A stretch of DNA of 17,546 nucleotides, from NCBI GenBank assembly GCA_027579435.1, contig JANBPK010000262.1:1-17546 (forward strand), in the 5' to 3' direction. The DNA comes from Candolleomyces eurysporus. Taxonomy: Eukaryota; Basidiomycota; Agaricomycetes; Agaricales; Psathyrellaceae. The position numbers and the translations under genes are program-made. The notes under the pieces are model-generated. The model saw only the letters and a list, made by a program, of their open reading frames with translations. It had not been told where the DNA came from and searched no databases. Positions 8,573 through 17,546 of this stretch are shown piece after piece. Every line of letters starts with the position of its first letter. Within the stretch, counting starts at the first letter, position 1.

Positions 8573-10385
8573 TGCGATATCAGCTGGAGCAAGATCAGTC
8601 CGGTATGTAAAGTGATTGAAGGAATTGAAGAAATAACGGGGTGCACTGACTCTCTTGGGGTATACCAGCAGCACATTCCCTGTGACCCAAGCTTTCTTTA
8701 TCTGGCTTCGTACCTGGCCGGAATTCAAGCTCCTAAGGGAAGGTCAATAAACTAAACGGAGGAACTTTAGACATGTGTACCTCCGTCACTCTAGATTCAC
8801 GTTGGCATGAGGACCCAACGTGCTCGGCCTTGGAAAAGAGGTCTTTAACAGGTTCCTTCCGTTCAACTTCTGCAAAATATGCTCGTTATTCAGGTATGAA
8901 CATGGCATTATCTAACACAGAACTTACCGTCGACTCCGTCTGGATCGGTTAGCTTTCGGTCCACTGTCACAAAAGCTTGGCCTAAACCAGACGTATCCGC
9001 TCGACTGATGCGATGTGATGTGCTAGCAATAGCCGAAAGATCTAGAGTCTATCAAATCAAAGCAGCAAACTCAAGTAAGCCTTTCCGAATTCTGGCGACG
9101 CCATCAAGCCAGGCTCGTGAGCTCTCACCTGCTGAATTTCATGTTGCACTTGCGCAGTCGTGTCGGTTCGAGGTGATTCTGGTGGCATCTCGTAGGCTCT
9201 ACTAGATTTAGATTTGAGTCGGGCGATTTTAAGGCGAACGAGAGGTAGATGTATAAACATCGAGTTTCCATGAAACAAAGACCGCAAGAACAAGAGCTTG
9301 TAGAGCGAGCGCTTGTTCCGTTTTTGACCATCCGCATGAGTCCGCTGATCGAGATCTTAGCGCGACCGGGTCCTATAGTCGCTTCATTGATAGGACCTTG
9401 ACGTGAGCCCGCAATTGGCATCCCAAAATACTTTGCAAAAGTCACCTAGTGAGAACAGGGAGACCCCTCGAGTAGGGCTATGTGATTTCACTCTCTTTCG
9501 CCTTGAGTGAGAACGAGTGGAGAGGTTCGGCGGTAGGTCAGTCCCAGCCAAAAGGCCATAGGACAATCTGGGATGAATGTAAGGATAGGGGCGAAAAGGA
9601 ATAAAGGAAAGGGGACAATGGACGAGGAAGGAGAAGGGACGTACCTGACAGTACAAGGCCATCACAAAGACCATGGAGACAACATTGACCGCCCCTTGGA
9701 GTCAAAGACCCCAGCGTAACTGGAGCACAACAAGACAACTGAGAACAAGGTCAGTAAAACACGGCAGATGGGGTGAGGAAAGAGAAGGAGGAGCGTTTTG
9801 AGTTGGAAAAGGGTACTCAACTGGAGAAGAAGAATTAGGATGGGAAACCCCGACACGATTACAGGCCCCCAACTGAAGCGCGGGTCATCGCTCCAGGGAT
9901 CATACCATATAGACGTGAATGTTGCTGCTGACGGCGCTGGAAGGGGGTAGTGGGAGCACAGGTGATCGGCTGGTGGACTGTGGACGGGAGCAATTAGCAA
10001 TACGAGGTCGCACCAGTGATTTCCAGCAGAAAAGCAGCGAACGGATGGAACAAGCACCTGGGCTGCTCGTCTTAGTCGATAGCTGCAATATAAAGATCAA
10101 ATGACGGCAGTTGGGCGAGTGGTCAACAACCTGGTGGCCCGACCATTGAAGGAGAAGAGGAGCTGTTGACCAACTATAGCAAAGGGTCACACTTTGAATG
10201 AACTGCATTCACGGTGAGGGCGGCATTCGTCCATGAGGACAGCCGCAATTGAGGGGAGTCCCTCAGACATAATTAAGATCGCATTAACATCGTGCACACC
10301 GGCAGACAATTTGCAATCGGCATCGTAGTCAAGCCCTCACCAAATACAACGTAGTATTGGGCATTGCGTCGCTGTGGGCCTTTGA
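8573..10385. other. Long stretch without a confident gene
   Basis: Two weak candidates lie near the left side. One is a 59-codon plus-strand frame, 8773-8952, starting MCTSVTLDSRW. The other is a plus-strand open frame from about 8908 to 9205, following a good acceptor (CTAACACAG), with coding-like composition (VTKAWPKPDVSARLM) and a GTAAGC donor inside. They overlap in different frames, so at most one is right. On the minus strand from 10057 to 9670, C/T-rich sequence gives hydrophobic frames, plus one good branch-acceptor pair (ACTGAC then TTCTCAG near 9750) and a strong donor (CAGGTACGT near 9645). No consistent exon chain emerged. I see nothing recognisable elsewhere in the stretch. Confidence 0.35.
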
Positions 10386-10938
10386 ATGCCGCCAGAGACA
10401 CAGACCATGCTACTTCGTGAGACCGATGAACGGCAGAACTTGTTTGATCATGTTTGTGGTCGAAGGCGTACGCATCGTCGATGTAATCGGATGCTGCACG
10501 CACTGGCAGCGTATCAAGACGTACGAGACAGCAGGCAAACAGAGTTACTATGGGCAGTGCTGGGGAGGTCAGTGGTCGGGAGTCAGCTCTTGGACTAGTA
10601 CAGGAAGCCAAAAGGGAGGCCAAGGATGGCGATGAAGATCTCTCATTCGAGCTTATAGCACGAGTTCTCGAGGTTTTGTCAAAGATGAATTCCCTGCGCT
10701 TTGCCACTCGATCCACTCAGCATGGGGATAGAATATCTGGGTGGGCCAGTGCTACTTGGGGAAGGGTGAGCGTTGAGCTCACCTTCGGACATTCCATGCT
10801 CTGAACCCACCTTCTCATCTTCTCGAACCAAAGCAGACAGCGTCAGCAGCTACCATCGTCTTCACGATGTACGGGCGGAGACCACAGTACGCTTCATCTC
10901 CACTTCTGACATCCATAAGGGATGGATGGTTCGAATAA
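10386..10938 (+). CDS. Candidate three-exon gene tail-to-tail with the transposase
   Basis: Proposed exons are 10386-10556, 10604-10765 and 10837-10938 (144 aa). All three junctions are phase 0. Intron 1 (47 nt) starts GTGCTG, a weak donor, and ends CTAGTACAG. Intron 2 (71 nt) starts GTGAGC and ends AAAGCAG. The product is Arg/Glu-rich in the middle (RQTELLWA joined to EAKREAKDGDEDLSFELI) and would form helices. The end (FTMYGRRPQYASSPLL) is followed by TAA and then an AT-rich region. No domain is recognised. Its stop lies 60 bp from the transposase stop on the opposite strand, so it could be a second gene of the transposon or a neighbouring host gene. The weak first donor is the main doubt. 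Confidence 0.3.
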
Positions 10939-10998
10939 TTATCAATTTATATACTAACTTACAAATGGATCGATACACATGTGCTGCAGCGGGTGCGT

Positions 10999-13900
10999 TC
11001 ATCCGGAGATTGCATTACTATCTGCTATAATATCCATACCTCGGGCTCCTACCCTTTCGAGCATCTCCAACTGCCTCCTGAACTGTTGAGAGTGATCAAT
11101 CGCAGCGCAGGTGTAGGGCTGATGCAGAGATCAAGGATTTTGACTCACCCGATTGAGTGGCAAGATATGCAAACGCGGCTGGTCGATCCCATTGATAGTC
11201 ATAGCCGTTTTAGCGACATGACAGATGATTTGCTCGGGGCGGATGACGGATGTGGTAGAGTGGTATTGATTCATCCATAATGATCCTGCGACTCCATTGA
11301 AGTGTCTGTATGGGTCGCGACTCTTCTCGCTCGCTGGCAACGGTCTTAGGTATCGCACCTCGAGGAAGGTCTCCACCAACGCCTTCCCATCGAATGATTT
11401 TCGAGTATGACGAAACAATTGCACGATCTGGGCTGGTTGAGCGTCCCATTCGGAAGGAGACCTTTGCACGAGGATGTTACTCGCACCAGGAGATCGCATG
11501 TAGCTTTGGTAACGGACTCCTTCAGATACTACGAAGTTGACCCTCTCCGCCATTTGCCACAGCGTGATGTCTCCAGGCGATTTAGTTCTGACTTGATGTG
11601 GGACATAGCGATGACCAGTCGTGACCGAGGAATTGAGTTGGTCTACTAGAGAGAGATACACGGAGTCTGACAGCTCGACGCTTGGGCACGTCCCGCTGTC
11701 AGGTGGTGTCTGCACCACTTCCAGCGATAATACATCGTGGATTCGAGTGCCGCGATGATCTTCGTTTAGGACATCATGGATCTCGTCGTAAAGTTCCGCA
11801 ATTTTTTCTCGAATCACGGGATCTTCTATGAGCGGTAACAGGTTGGCGCGACGCGCCACGGTAACTGTAAATGTGTGTTCCATTTCCCCTTTAAAGAGAA
11901 GTTAGCCTAGGACACAGGGAGGGTTCGGTCGTTCCTCACCGGGTTTCCTATTGGTCTTGAGTTTTTGTAGAACATAGTTGAATCTCTCCATACCAAAGGT
12001 GCGTTGATTGGGTCCAGGGCCAAGAAAGCGTAAGAAATCGGGTACATGGAGGGCCAAGTGGTGATTAGGAACCATGTTCGCTTCCTTGTACAGGTTCTTG
12101 AAGCCTTCGAGATAACGGTTCATATGAAACTCGTAGAGGGCAATATCGTCGTCTGAGATGGAGAGAGTGCCGGCCGTTTCGATGGCGAAAACGAGGTCCA
12201 TAAAATTGGTGAGCAGTTTGAACTGTTGAGACTTAGAATCGCCACCCCAGACCCGACCCAATGTCACCACAAGATGAACGCAGCAAAATGTACGCCATTG
12301 ATCTGCGCTTAACTTGCCGTGGGTCACTGAGCCTGCCTTGATAGGAGCTGGTCGCACCCATGGAGGAAGCTCCATATTGGAATGGTCTAGCGCGTATTCG
12401 GTGAGAAGGGTCCGTCCAAGCAAAACGTGCGATGTGGGGGGTAGATGAACAGCCGAGCTCAGATAGTCAGGGTTTGGCGTAGGTTGCTTTCTCCTCGCAA
12501 GGCTCGATAGTTCTTGGAAGGGGCCTTTGAAATCCCAGTGTTTGTTGGCGGGGTTTTGTTTCTGAAAACATTCTAATTGAGTTCCTGATTCACATGTCAC
12601 AGCTGCATTTTGCTCACCCATATCTTGAGCTGGGCCACCAGATGATCTGCCAAGACGCGACCCTGTGGAAGTTGGATTTTTCGAAGTAGACACATGGCAT
12701 ATAGAACTCGAACCCGAGCTCTGTACGCGGATTTGCCACCTGAGGCAAAGTTCGTTTCCGCCTCCTCCAACTGGATCAGCAGGTCACGGTTAACATTCAG
12801 AACGTTAGACGTAATTATCCCCTGCGCGATACGCTACGGAGACTGTAAGCATGGATCAACCCGCAGGGAATGAAGTGGCTAACCCAGTTGTTGAGCTCCC
12901 GCAACAAGTCTTTGATGTGACCTCCACGTCTGAGATCAAGCTCCAGACAGAGGTAGTAGAACACCCTGTATTTGAACTTCTTGCTCTTGAGCGCAGAAGG
13001 GTTGGAGCTAAAGAGAGCTGCTCGTGCTTCAGTCATCTCGGACAGAGAAGGGGGAGATGCCTTCTTGCTAGCAATCGGATTAGATGGGTCAGTGTCGCCA
13101 TCTTCGATCGAAATGTTCATCCCCATGGCATCTCGGCAATGAGTTTCCAGTAATCCGAGATAGAAATTATGCATAGTGTCGACGATGGTGAGGGATACTG
13201 GATCGAAGTATGGCAATTTGAGTAATGGCGTGTACCTGACCCCCCGAGACTGCATAATGGTCACTCGCTCCGGCACGGTTGCTTTCAACCACCGCTCTGC
13301 CCAGTAACGATGATCATCCCTTCCACGGAACTGCCATTGGGTCTTGTCGATATTCTCGATATCTGAGGAAGGAAGCGTGCAGCAGGTGCAGAATTGGGAG
13401 GCTGTGATTGGACTAAAGCCGGAAACCTCGCGGGCGCGACTGTGTCGCATATCACCAGAAGGAGGGCCGCACGACATATCAAGCCTGTGCCGTGCATCGG
13501 AGTAGACGTGTAATAGACTCCTTCGGACCAGAAAGGAAGGAAGGCATCCACGACGAGCTCTACGAAGTGATTCAATTGAGAAGTGCTGAGATGACCTAGC
13601 CCCGGAATTACGCCACAAAGGTGCATATTCTCAGGGCGCTGGCGAAGAGCTAAGGGTAGGTTGAGGCATGTCAAGTACATTCCAGTTGAGGTTTTCTTCT
13701 GCTTTGCTTGCTTGTTTCCGAAAGGATTGAACCCGTCCACCGAAAATGCAAACACTAGACGGATTTCTCCGGGAGGGCATGCAGTCAATTTGGAACCATC
13801 AGGCCACCGGAAGTTCGCTAAGCAGCGGGATTGAAGAATGTCGTCGATAACCTTGTTCTCGGAAAGTCGAATGGGAGAATTGGACTTGATGAGGTGATCT

Positions 13901-15105
13901 TCCACCCCTGGTCGGCAAAGAAAGCGAGCAAGCCAGTGTTGGAAATCTTGATGAGTGTAGGTTTGCCGCGCTTCAAACTTTGATTCCTTTCTCCCCTTGA
14001 GCCCTGGTCCTTTTCTTGCAGGAAGTTCGATAACTCTACCCAGGGTTTCCCTGCAAACAGGGCCCCCTGGAAGGGGAACAGCCGTGCACTGTAGCGGGCA
14101 ATCCAGGTTGACTGGGTAATATAAAGACCGGCATTTCGGGCAGTCCACGTAGACGCGAAGAACAGGATCCAAATCGATAGACTCCAACACGGATTGCAGA
14201 GTCTTTGGGACATCTACGATCGAAAGATTGGTGTTCTTGTCGAGATATTTGACTTGCCCCCTAAGGGCAGCTAGAACAATGCCGCACACTCTGCGCGAGA
14301 CGCCGAATAGTGCGTGAAGAGAGGCAACGAGAAGAAACGAGGAAAGGATGTGAGGGTGGAGGTTTGCAACTGGCGATAGTAGATATCGAGCTACCGGGGA
14401 AAGCGTGAGACACGGAGAAGACGCTGTCAAGGGAAGCAGCCTTACTTGTGTCAACTACAGGCCCTCTATGGTTTTTGATGCGCTGACAGGCCGCATACCA
14501 AATGGATGATTTCCATCGCTCCATGTCATTTAGGGAGGTTTGGATCATGAGAATTGTCCTTGTGGCAATCTCAGCCAGGGGCAGGTTAGAAGCCTGGTCC
14601 GCGCTGAACCTTTTGGCGGCGTCGAGTAATTTGCACAGCCTCAACTCGTGTGACAGTGGCGCTGAATTCGCAGGAAATGCCTCATCCAATTTGTAGGGCC
14701 CATCATTGTAACGGCCAGTATGCACGACGGGGGAATCGTCGAGGCGGGTGGAGGGGTTGAGGGGCATCTTGAACCGAAGGTTCTTCGAAGCCGTGGGGAC
14801 GGAGAATAGTGCGACGTCTTTTAACGCTTCAAGGATTATCATCCGTAACTCAGATGAAGCGGCAGTTGTATCTAGATTTGATTTAGTAATTCAAGCCCCA
14901 CTCAAACCACACTCAATGGGATCTTGGACTTACCCAGGTCTTCGAGAGTTGAGTGAAAAACTTGAGGCGCAGGCACGGGGCCGGGGAGGGACGATGTGGT
15001 GCTGGCCAGCACCTGGTGCACACGATCCAGTTCGGCATGTCGCAGGCGAAGGGAAGTACTGGCCGGCGTACCGAGACAGACAGAGCAAGGGCAAGGCTCA
15101 ACCAT
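10999..15105 (-). pseudogene. tnp2-like: CACTA (EnSpm) Tnp2 transposase gene, seven exons, one frame lesion
   Basis: Exons, 5' to 3': 15105-14934, 14871-14446, 14390-12884, 12821-12618, 12561-11940, 11888-11149 and 11082-10999. Introns are 51-66 nt, and phases fit at every junction. The product would be about 1,250 residues, full length for fungal Tnp2. An N-terminal CPCSVC plus Arg/His motif fits the family's zinc-binding start. A second Cys cluster lies near residues 283-301 (CPKC and CPLQC). The DDE core includes FSVDGFNPFGNKQA (first Asp, near 418) and LVICD (second Asp, near 515), then FCTCC, and IVDTMHNFYLGLLETHCRD. Next comes PPWVRPAP with HGKLSADQWR, and an end reading RQLEMLERVGARGMDI. 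A single missing base between about 13420 and 13445, just after the second Asp (the family has ARKVxGF there), breaks the frame. The rest is intact, so the copy is young, or the lesion is a sequencing error. Confidence 0.85.
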
Positions 15106-15166
15106 CAAACGCAACGAGCGAATGTGACCACTGGGAGGGCTTCAGGATCGAGGCGTTCTGGAAGAG

Positions 15167-15174
15167 TATTTATG
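15167..15174 (-). promoter_or_regulatory. TATA-like box of the transposase gene
   Basis: On the minus strand CATAAATA lies 62-69 bp before the proposed ATG at 15105, a sensible core-promoter distance. It supports the choice of the short zinc-binding first exon as the true 5' end. Confidence 0.35.
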
Positions 15175-15818
15175 TACACTTTGACTTGCCAATGGGCTGT
15201 ACATGAGGCCATATGCATCAAGTTACGAGGCCTCATGGCTCGCAGTCGTGTAATCTGTGTGATAGCAAAAGGAGTTTCATGATAAATGCGGACCAGGCAT
15301 CGCCATTTTCAATTGAGGTACTTGGTGGACGGCCCTTGAGGTGAGTGATGTCTCAATTCCAACGCCTTTGGGCGCTAACACATACACAGACAATGGGCGT
15401 ACCACGAGGCCCCGCGTCGCATCAAGCTTGATCCGACGAAGCACATCACCAATGATAGCCCACAGCCATGCGCACTCAGGCCTCAGGGACCTCATCGTTT
15501 CATGATCAAGCCTCAACTCCTCATTTACGGCATGCCGTTCCTAAATCAGATCGTTCTCAGCCGTTCTCATTGAGGGATCGAGGCGTCTTGACAGGGCTCG
15601 GGTCAAAGCTGCCAACTCGACGAGTCGAGCTTCCGGATTTGGGCGTGGGTATCGAGTCAAGACTGTCGAGTCCATTGGCTCAAGCCAACAAGGCAGCACT
15701 AGTTCTCAATCAGTCGCCGCTATAAATTAATAAAGGCGCCTTCGAGCCCGATTGCGACAAACATCATAATTAACACTACATTTCGACGCCCTTGCCGTGT
15801 ACCTGCAACAGCCTGTCG
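15175..15818. other. No gene recognised; AT-rich 3' flank of the RING gene at its right end
   Basis: Only short frames with poor composition occur here. A TATAAATTAATAA stretch (15721-15733) and the AT-rich sequence to about 15780 lie just downstream of the minus-strand RING gene. They are more likely its 3' processing region than a promoter, because no plus-strand coding chain follows. Confidence 0.4.
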
Positions 15819-16526
15819 TCAAAAAAGATCAAGGCTCCCAGGTACATTCGTTAAGAAGAGTGCATTACGACGCTGAATAGAATATGGGTCAATCTGCCGC
15901 GTACATCTGAAAACCATGCGTACCTGTTTGGACAAGTGCTCCTGATTCTGAAGTAAGATGTTCTCTTCGGCTACGTCGCATGAAAGGCAGGAGTAGGCCT
16001 GCGCGAGTGTACCTATCAGCTCCCTTTCCGCGTTTACTGTCTCTCTCACAGATCGCGCGAAAGACGAGATCTCGCAAATAGACTGATCCGAAGCGTGGAG
16101 GACGTTTTCTATGAGAGTGCGGCACGATCTAGTAGCGAAGGTGAGATGTTGAAGGCGGTGGTGGAGGGCTCGCAGCGCTCTACAGTTGGTCAATCGCCGA
16201 CTGAGTAAAAGAGAAAGGTTGAAAGGATTAGAGACTCACTGAATCGATGCCAGCTCGTCCTGTTCAGGGGAAACGGGAGCGAGGGATATGAGGAGCGGGC
16301 GGGAGTCAGCGAGGTAGACAACAGCGCCTTCCAGACAACCTCCGGGGCAAGGGCTTGGTAGTAGGCGTTCGCAGCAAGGAAGGCAAAAGATGTGGCCTGA
16401 CATAGGATCGACAGATCAGTACCTGCTAGGGAATTTGGCTCGGCTCAACTAACCGCAAGGGAGGCAGTACGGCGGCCTGTTCACCGGGTGCAAGGTGCCA
16501 GCACAGATGCCACAACGAGGGAGCAT
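15819..16526 (-). CDS. RING-finger (C3HC4-type) protein, likely E3 ubiquitin ligase
   Basis: Exons are 16526-16454, 16396-16240 and 16200-15819 (203 aa). Intron 1 (57 nt) starts GTTAGT and ends TATGTCAG. Intron 2 (39 nt, rather short) starts GTGAGT, has a CTAAT branch and ends ACTCAG. Total exon length is a multiple of three and the phases agree. The RING is spread over exons 1 and 2: CGIC at residues 5-8, then CGHIFCLPC at 24-32 and CPGGC at 41-45. Eight zinc ligands are present (C5, C8, C24, H26, C29, C32, C41, C45), the last pair spaced by three residues instead of the usual two. The C-terminal half is helical and may form a coiled coil (VRETVNAERELIGTLAQAY). A further optional intron (51 nt, about 15864-15914; GTACGC start, ATTCAG end) would keep the frame. 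This architecture, a RING at the N-terminus followed by coiled coil, is common in Agaricomycetes. The substrate is unknown. Confidence 0.65.
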
Positions 16527-16847
16527 GGGGGAGCGATGAGGAAGGGGTCATATGCATCCATCGCTTTGCAGTTTTAACCATGAAAGAACCAGATCTCTGA
16601 CATTTGCCTGAGGTATTGTGTGTCAACATGAGGTATGTCGCCATGATGGCATGGGCAGGAAACGAAGTCAGGCACCAACCGTTAGGCGACCATCGATCTC
16701 GTGTGTGGCGCGCCTCATGATCACGAACAGGGTTTGATCATCACGTTGGGAGACACCGGTTGGCCATCGCCAGGCCGATGAATGTGTTTCATGATCACAT
16801 TCTCTGACTGGCATTTGGAACGAATGATTTGAATTTAATCATTAGAA
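16527..16847. other. Intergenic; no gene recognised
   Basis: This is the region upstream of the RING gene. It holds two copies of TCATGATCAC (16715-16724 and 16788-16797) and a third near-copy at 15499-15508. No TATA-like box at a convincing distance was seen. Confidence 0.4.
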
Positions 16848-16877
16848 TTGACGAAGGATGATAGACAAGTTGGCGAC

Positions 16878-17324
16878 ATGCGTATGTACGCCGAGGTCGA
16901 AAAGAGGCGTCTGTCAACGTCATTTGGGCAATGCTCCTCGAAGACATTGCAGAAAGAAGTACCCCTTTGCGCGCTCCAGGCTTTGTCGGCGATCATGGTT
17001 GGAGAGGAGGGCTGGCTGAGGTGGTTGACATCTTCAAGCTTAGGGCTAGGCTTTGGAAAGCCGACGCGGAAGAAGCAAATTTGTCTTTGCAATTGGCCAC
17101 AAACTGACGCTGACGAATACGCCCAGGTCCCAGTCGTTCTTGATCAACGCATCACCCTCGCGCTTGATCACCCGACGCTCGAACGACCTCCTTCGAATTC
17201 TGTGCAACACGCACCCCTCTCAAGCTCCACGGTAGCGCCAGCAGGCGCGAGGAGCACGGCGTATCAAGTGGCGCCTCCAGCCACTTGTATGACCAACAGC
17301 TTCGAGGTTGCTTCGGCAGCGTAA
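16878..17324 (+). CDS. Hypothetical open frame containing the right repeat
   Basis: An ATG-started frame of 148 codons (MRMYAEVEKRRLST) contains the TDADEYAQVP peptide shared with the left end of the window. It has no recognised domain, and its last third is rich in Ala, Ser and Pro. The opposite strand is also open here and partly overlaps, so only one is likely to be coding. The silent differences between the two repeat copies in this frame favour the plus strand slightly. Confidence 0.22.
   Translation: MRMYAEVEKRRLSTSFGQCSSKTLQKEVPLCALQALSAIMVGEEGWLRWLTSSSLGLGFGKPTRKKQICLCNWPQTDADEYAQVPVVLDQRITLALDHPTLERPPSNSVQHAPLSSSTVAPAGARSTAYQVAPPATCMTNSFEVASAA
17103..17131. repeat. Right copy of the 29-bp dispersed repeat
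   Basis: Matches 220-248 in the same orientation with two mismatches, about 16.9 kb away. The surrounding 30 bp keep patchy similarity, including a shared TGTCTTTG-like segment before it and CACCCTC after it, so the copies probably come from one longer ancestral unit. Confidence 0.55.
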
Positions 17325-17490
17325 GCTCCACTCCTTGGGCGCTGTGGAGGGAATATAAAGTTTTCTTGACTTCAGTCAGAAGGCGTTCGGCTTCCATCCT
17401 TCCACCCTCCTGGATCGGCATTGAGCACGCATCGACCGTTGCATCAGGCGGATATGATCGATGCCACTCCCTCGCTTCGAGGCCCGTTGT
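17152..17490 (-). CDS. Possible coding fragment at the right edge, unknown product
   Basis: A minus-strand frame of 112 codons is open from 17490 to a stop at 17152-17154. Its first two thirds have good coding composition (LEAREWHRSYPPDATVDACS, MEAERLLTEVKKTLYSLHSA). After about 17240 the composition is poorer. The adjacent minus frame from about 17220 to 17040 then looks better (RRVIKREGDALIKNDWDLGV), which would need an intron near 17240-17290. The 5' end is unclear and may lie outside the window. It competes with the plus-strand frame at 16878-17324. Confidence 0.25.
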   Translation of the reverse strand, partial: TTGLEAREWHRSYPPDATVDACSMPIQEGGRMEAERLLTEVKKTLYSLHSAQGVELTLPKQPRSCWSYKWLEAPLDTPCSSRLLALPWSLRGVRVAQNSKEVVRASGDQARG

Positions 17491-17546
17491 TTAGCACCGT
17501 CTGCTAGGAGAACTCGAGCTGATGGTCGATGAATATGACGATCACA

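Larger units (their letters stand above)
10999..15174. mobile_element. Body of a CACTA-type DNA transposon, ends not located
   Basis: The extent given is only the transposase gene plus its likely promoter. These elements normally end in inverted repeats starting CACTA or CACTG and are flanked by 3-bp target duplications. I scanned by eye for CACT-type starts left of 10999 and matching AGTG-type ends right of 15105 and found no convincing pair. The true ends may lie between 8.8 and 10.9 kb on the left and between 15.2 and 15.8 kb on the right, or one end may be lost. Confidence 0.55.

Noticed and set aside
9662..10057. Minus-strand open frame of 131 codons with membrane-like hydrophobic stretches
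   Set aside because: The hydrophobicity comes from C/T-rich sequence, the frame has no plausible start context, and no exon chain keeps it open.
15721..15733. TATAAATTAATAA as a plus-strand promoter
   Set aside because: No coding chain follows on the plus strand; the site fits the 3' flank of the minus-strand RING gene.
8773..15860. Inverted ends of the CACTA element
   Set aside because: Several CACT-type words occur on the left and AGTG-type words on the right, but none extend to a matching inverted repeat with flanking duplications.
16715..16797. Two copies of TCATGATCAC as a regulatory array
   Set aside because: Only two or three copies of a short, palindrome-containing word with irregular spacing; expected by chance in this base composition.
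1..17546. CRISPR array, tRNA or rRNA genes, bacterial operon structure
   Set aside because: No repeat-spacer pattern, no cloverleaf or rRNA core sequence was noticed, and introns show that this is a fungal nuclear sequence.

Overview
The window looks like a piece of an Agaricomycete (mushroom-forming basidiomycete) genome. Introns are short (39 to 79 nt, mostly 46 to 68), with GT donors, CTRAY-like branch sites and pyrimidine-AG acceptors. It carries several F-box/leucine-rich-type genes of the kind expanded in these fungi, and a Tnp2-type (CACTA/EnSpm) transposase with the family's usual fungal layout. Most genes are spliced or broken, so simple open frames miss much of the coding content. 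The exon chains given here were built by eye from splice motifs and phase; none is backed by transcript data.

Layout. 1-865: the left copy of a 29-bp repeat and a likely 3' exon of an unrecognised gene. 1066-1415: a candidate small three-exon gene. 1545-3279 (+): F-box gene 1, with a frame break in a T9 tract. 3459-4065 (-): a heavily broken coding remnant. 4359-5527 (-): a degraded F-box/LRR-like gene with a hidden second exon and an internal stop. 6248-6528 (+): a small two-exon gene with a TATA-like box. 6778-8572 (-): F-box gene 2, with a frame break in a G7 tract. 8573-10385: mostly unassigned. 10386-10938 (+): a candidate three-exon gene. 10999-15105 (-): a seven-exon CACTA transposase with a single frame lesion. 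15819-16526 (-): a spliced RING-finger gene. 16848-17546: unrecognised open frames on both strands and the right copy of the 29-bp repeat.

Nothing here forms an obvious pathway. The genes fit two themes: the ubiquitin system (F-box substrate adaptors and a RING protein, both typical lineage-expanded families in these fungi) and transposon activity with gene decay. The most useful results are the near-complete transposase model, the RING gene that no single frame shows, and the pattern of lesions. Two of the lesions lie in homopolymers and may be sequencing or assembly errors rather than true pseudogenisation.
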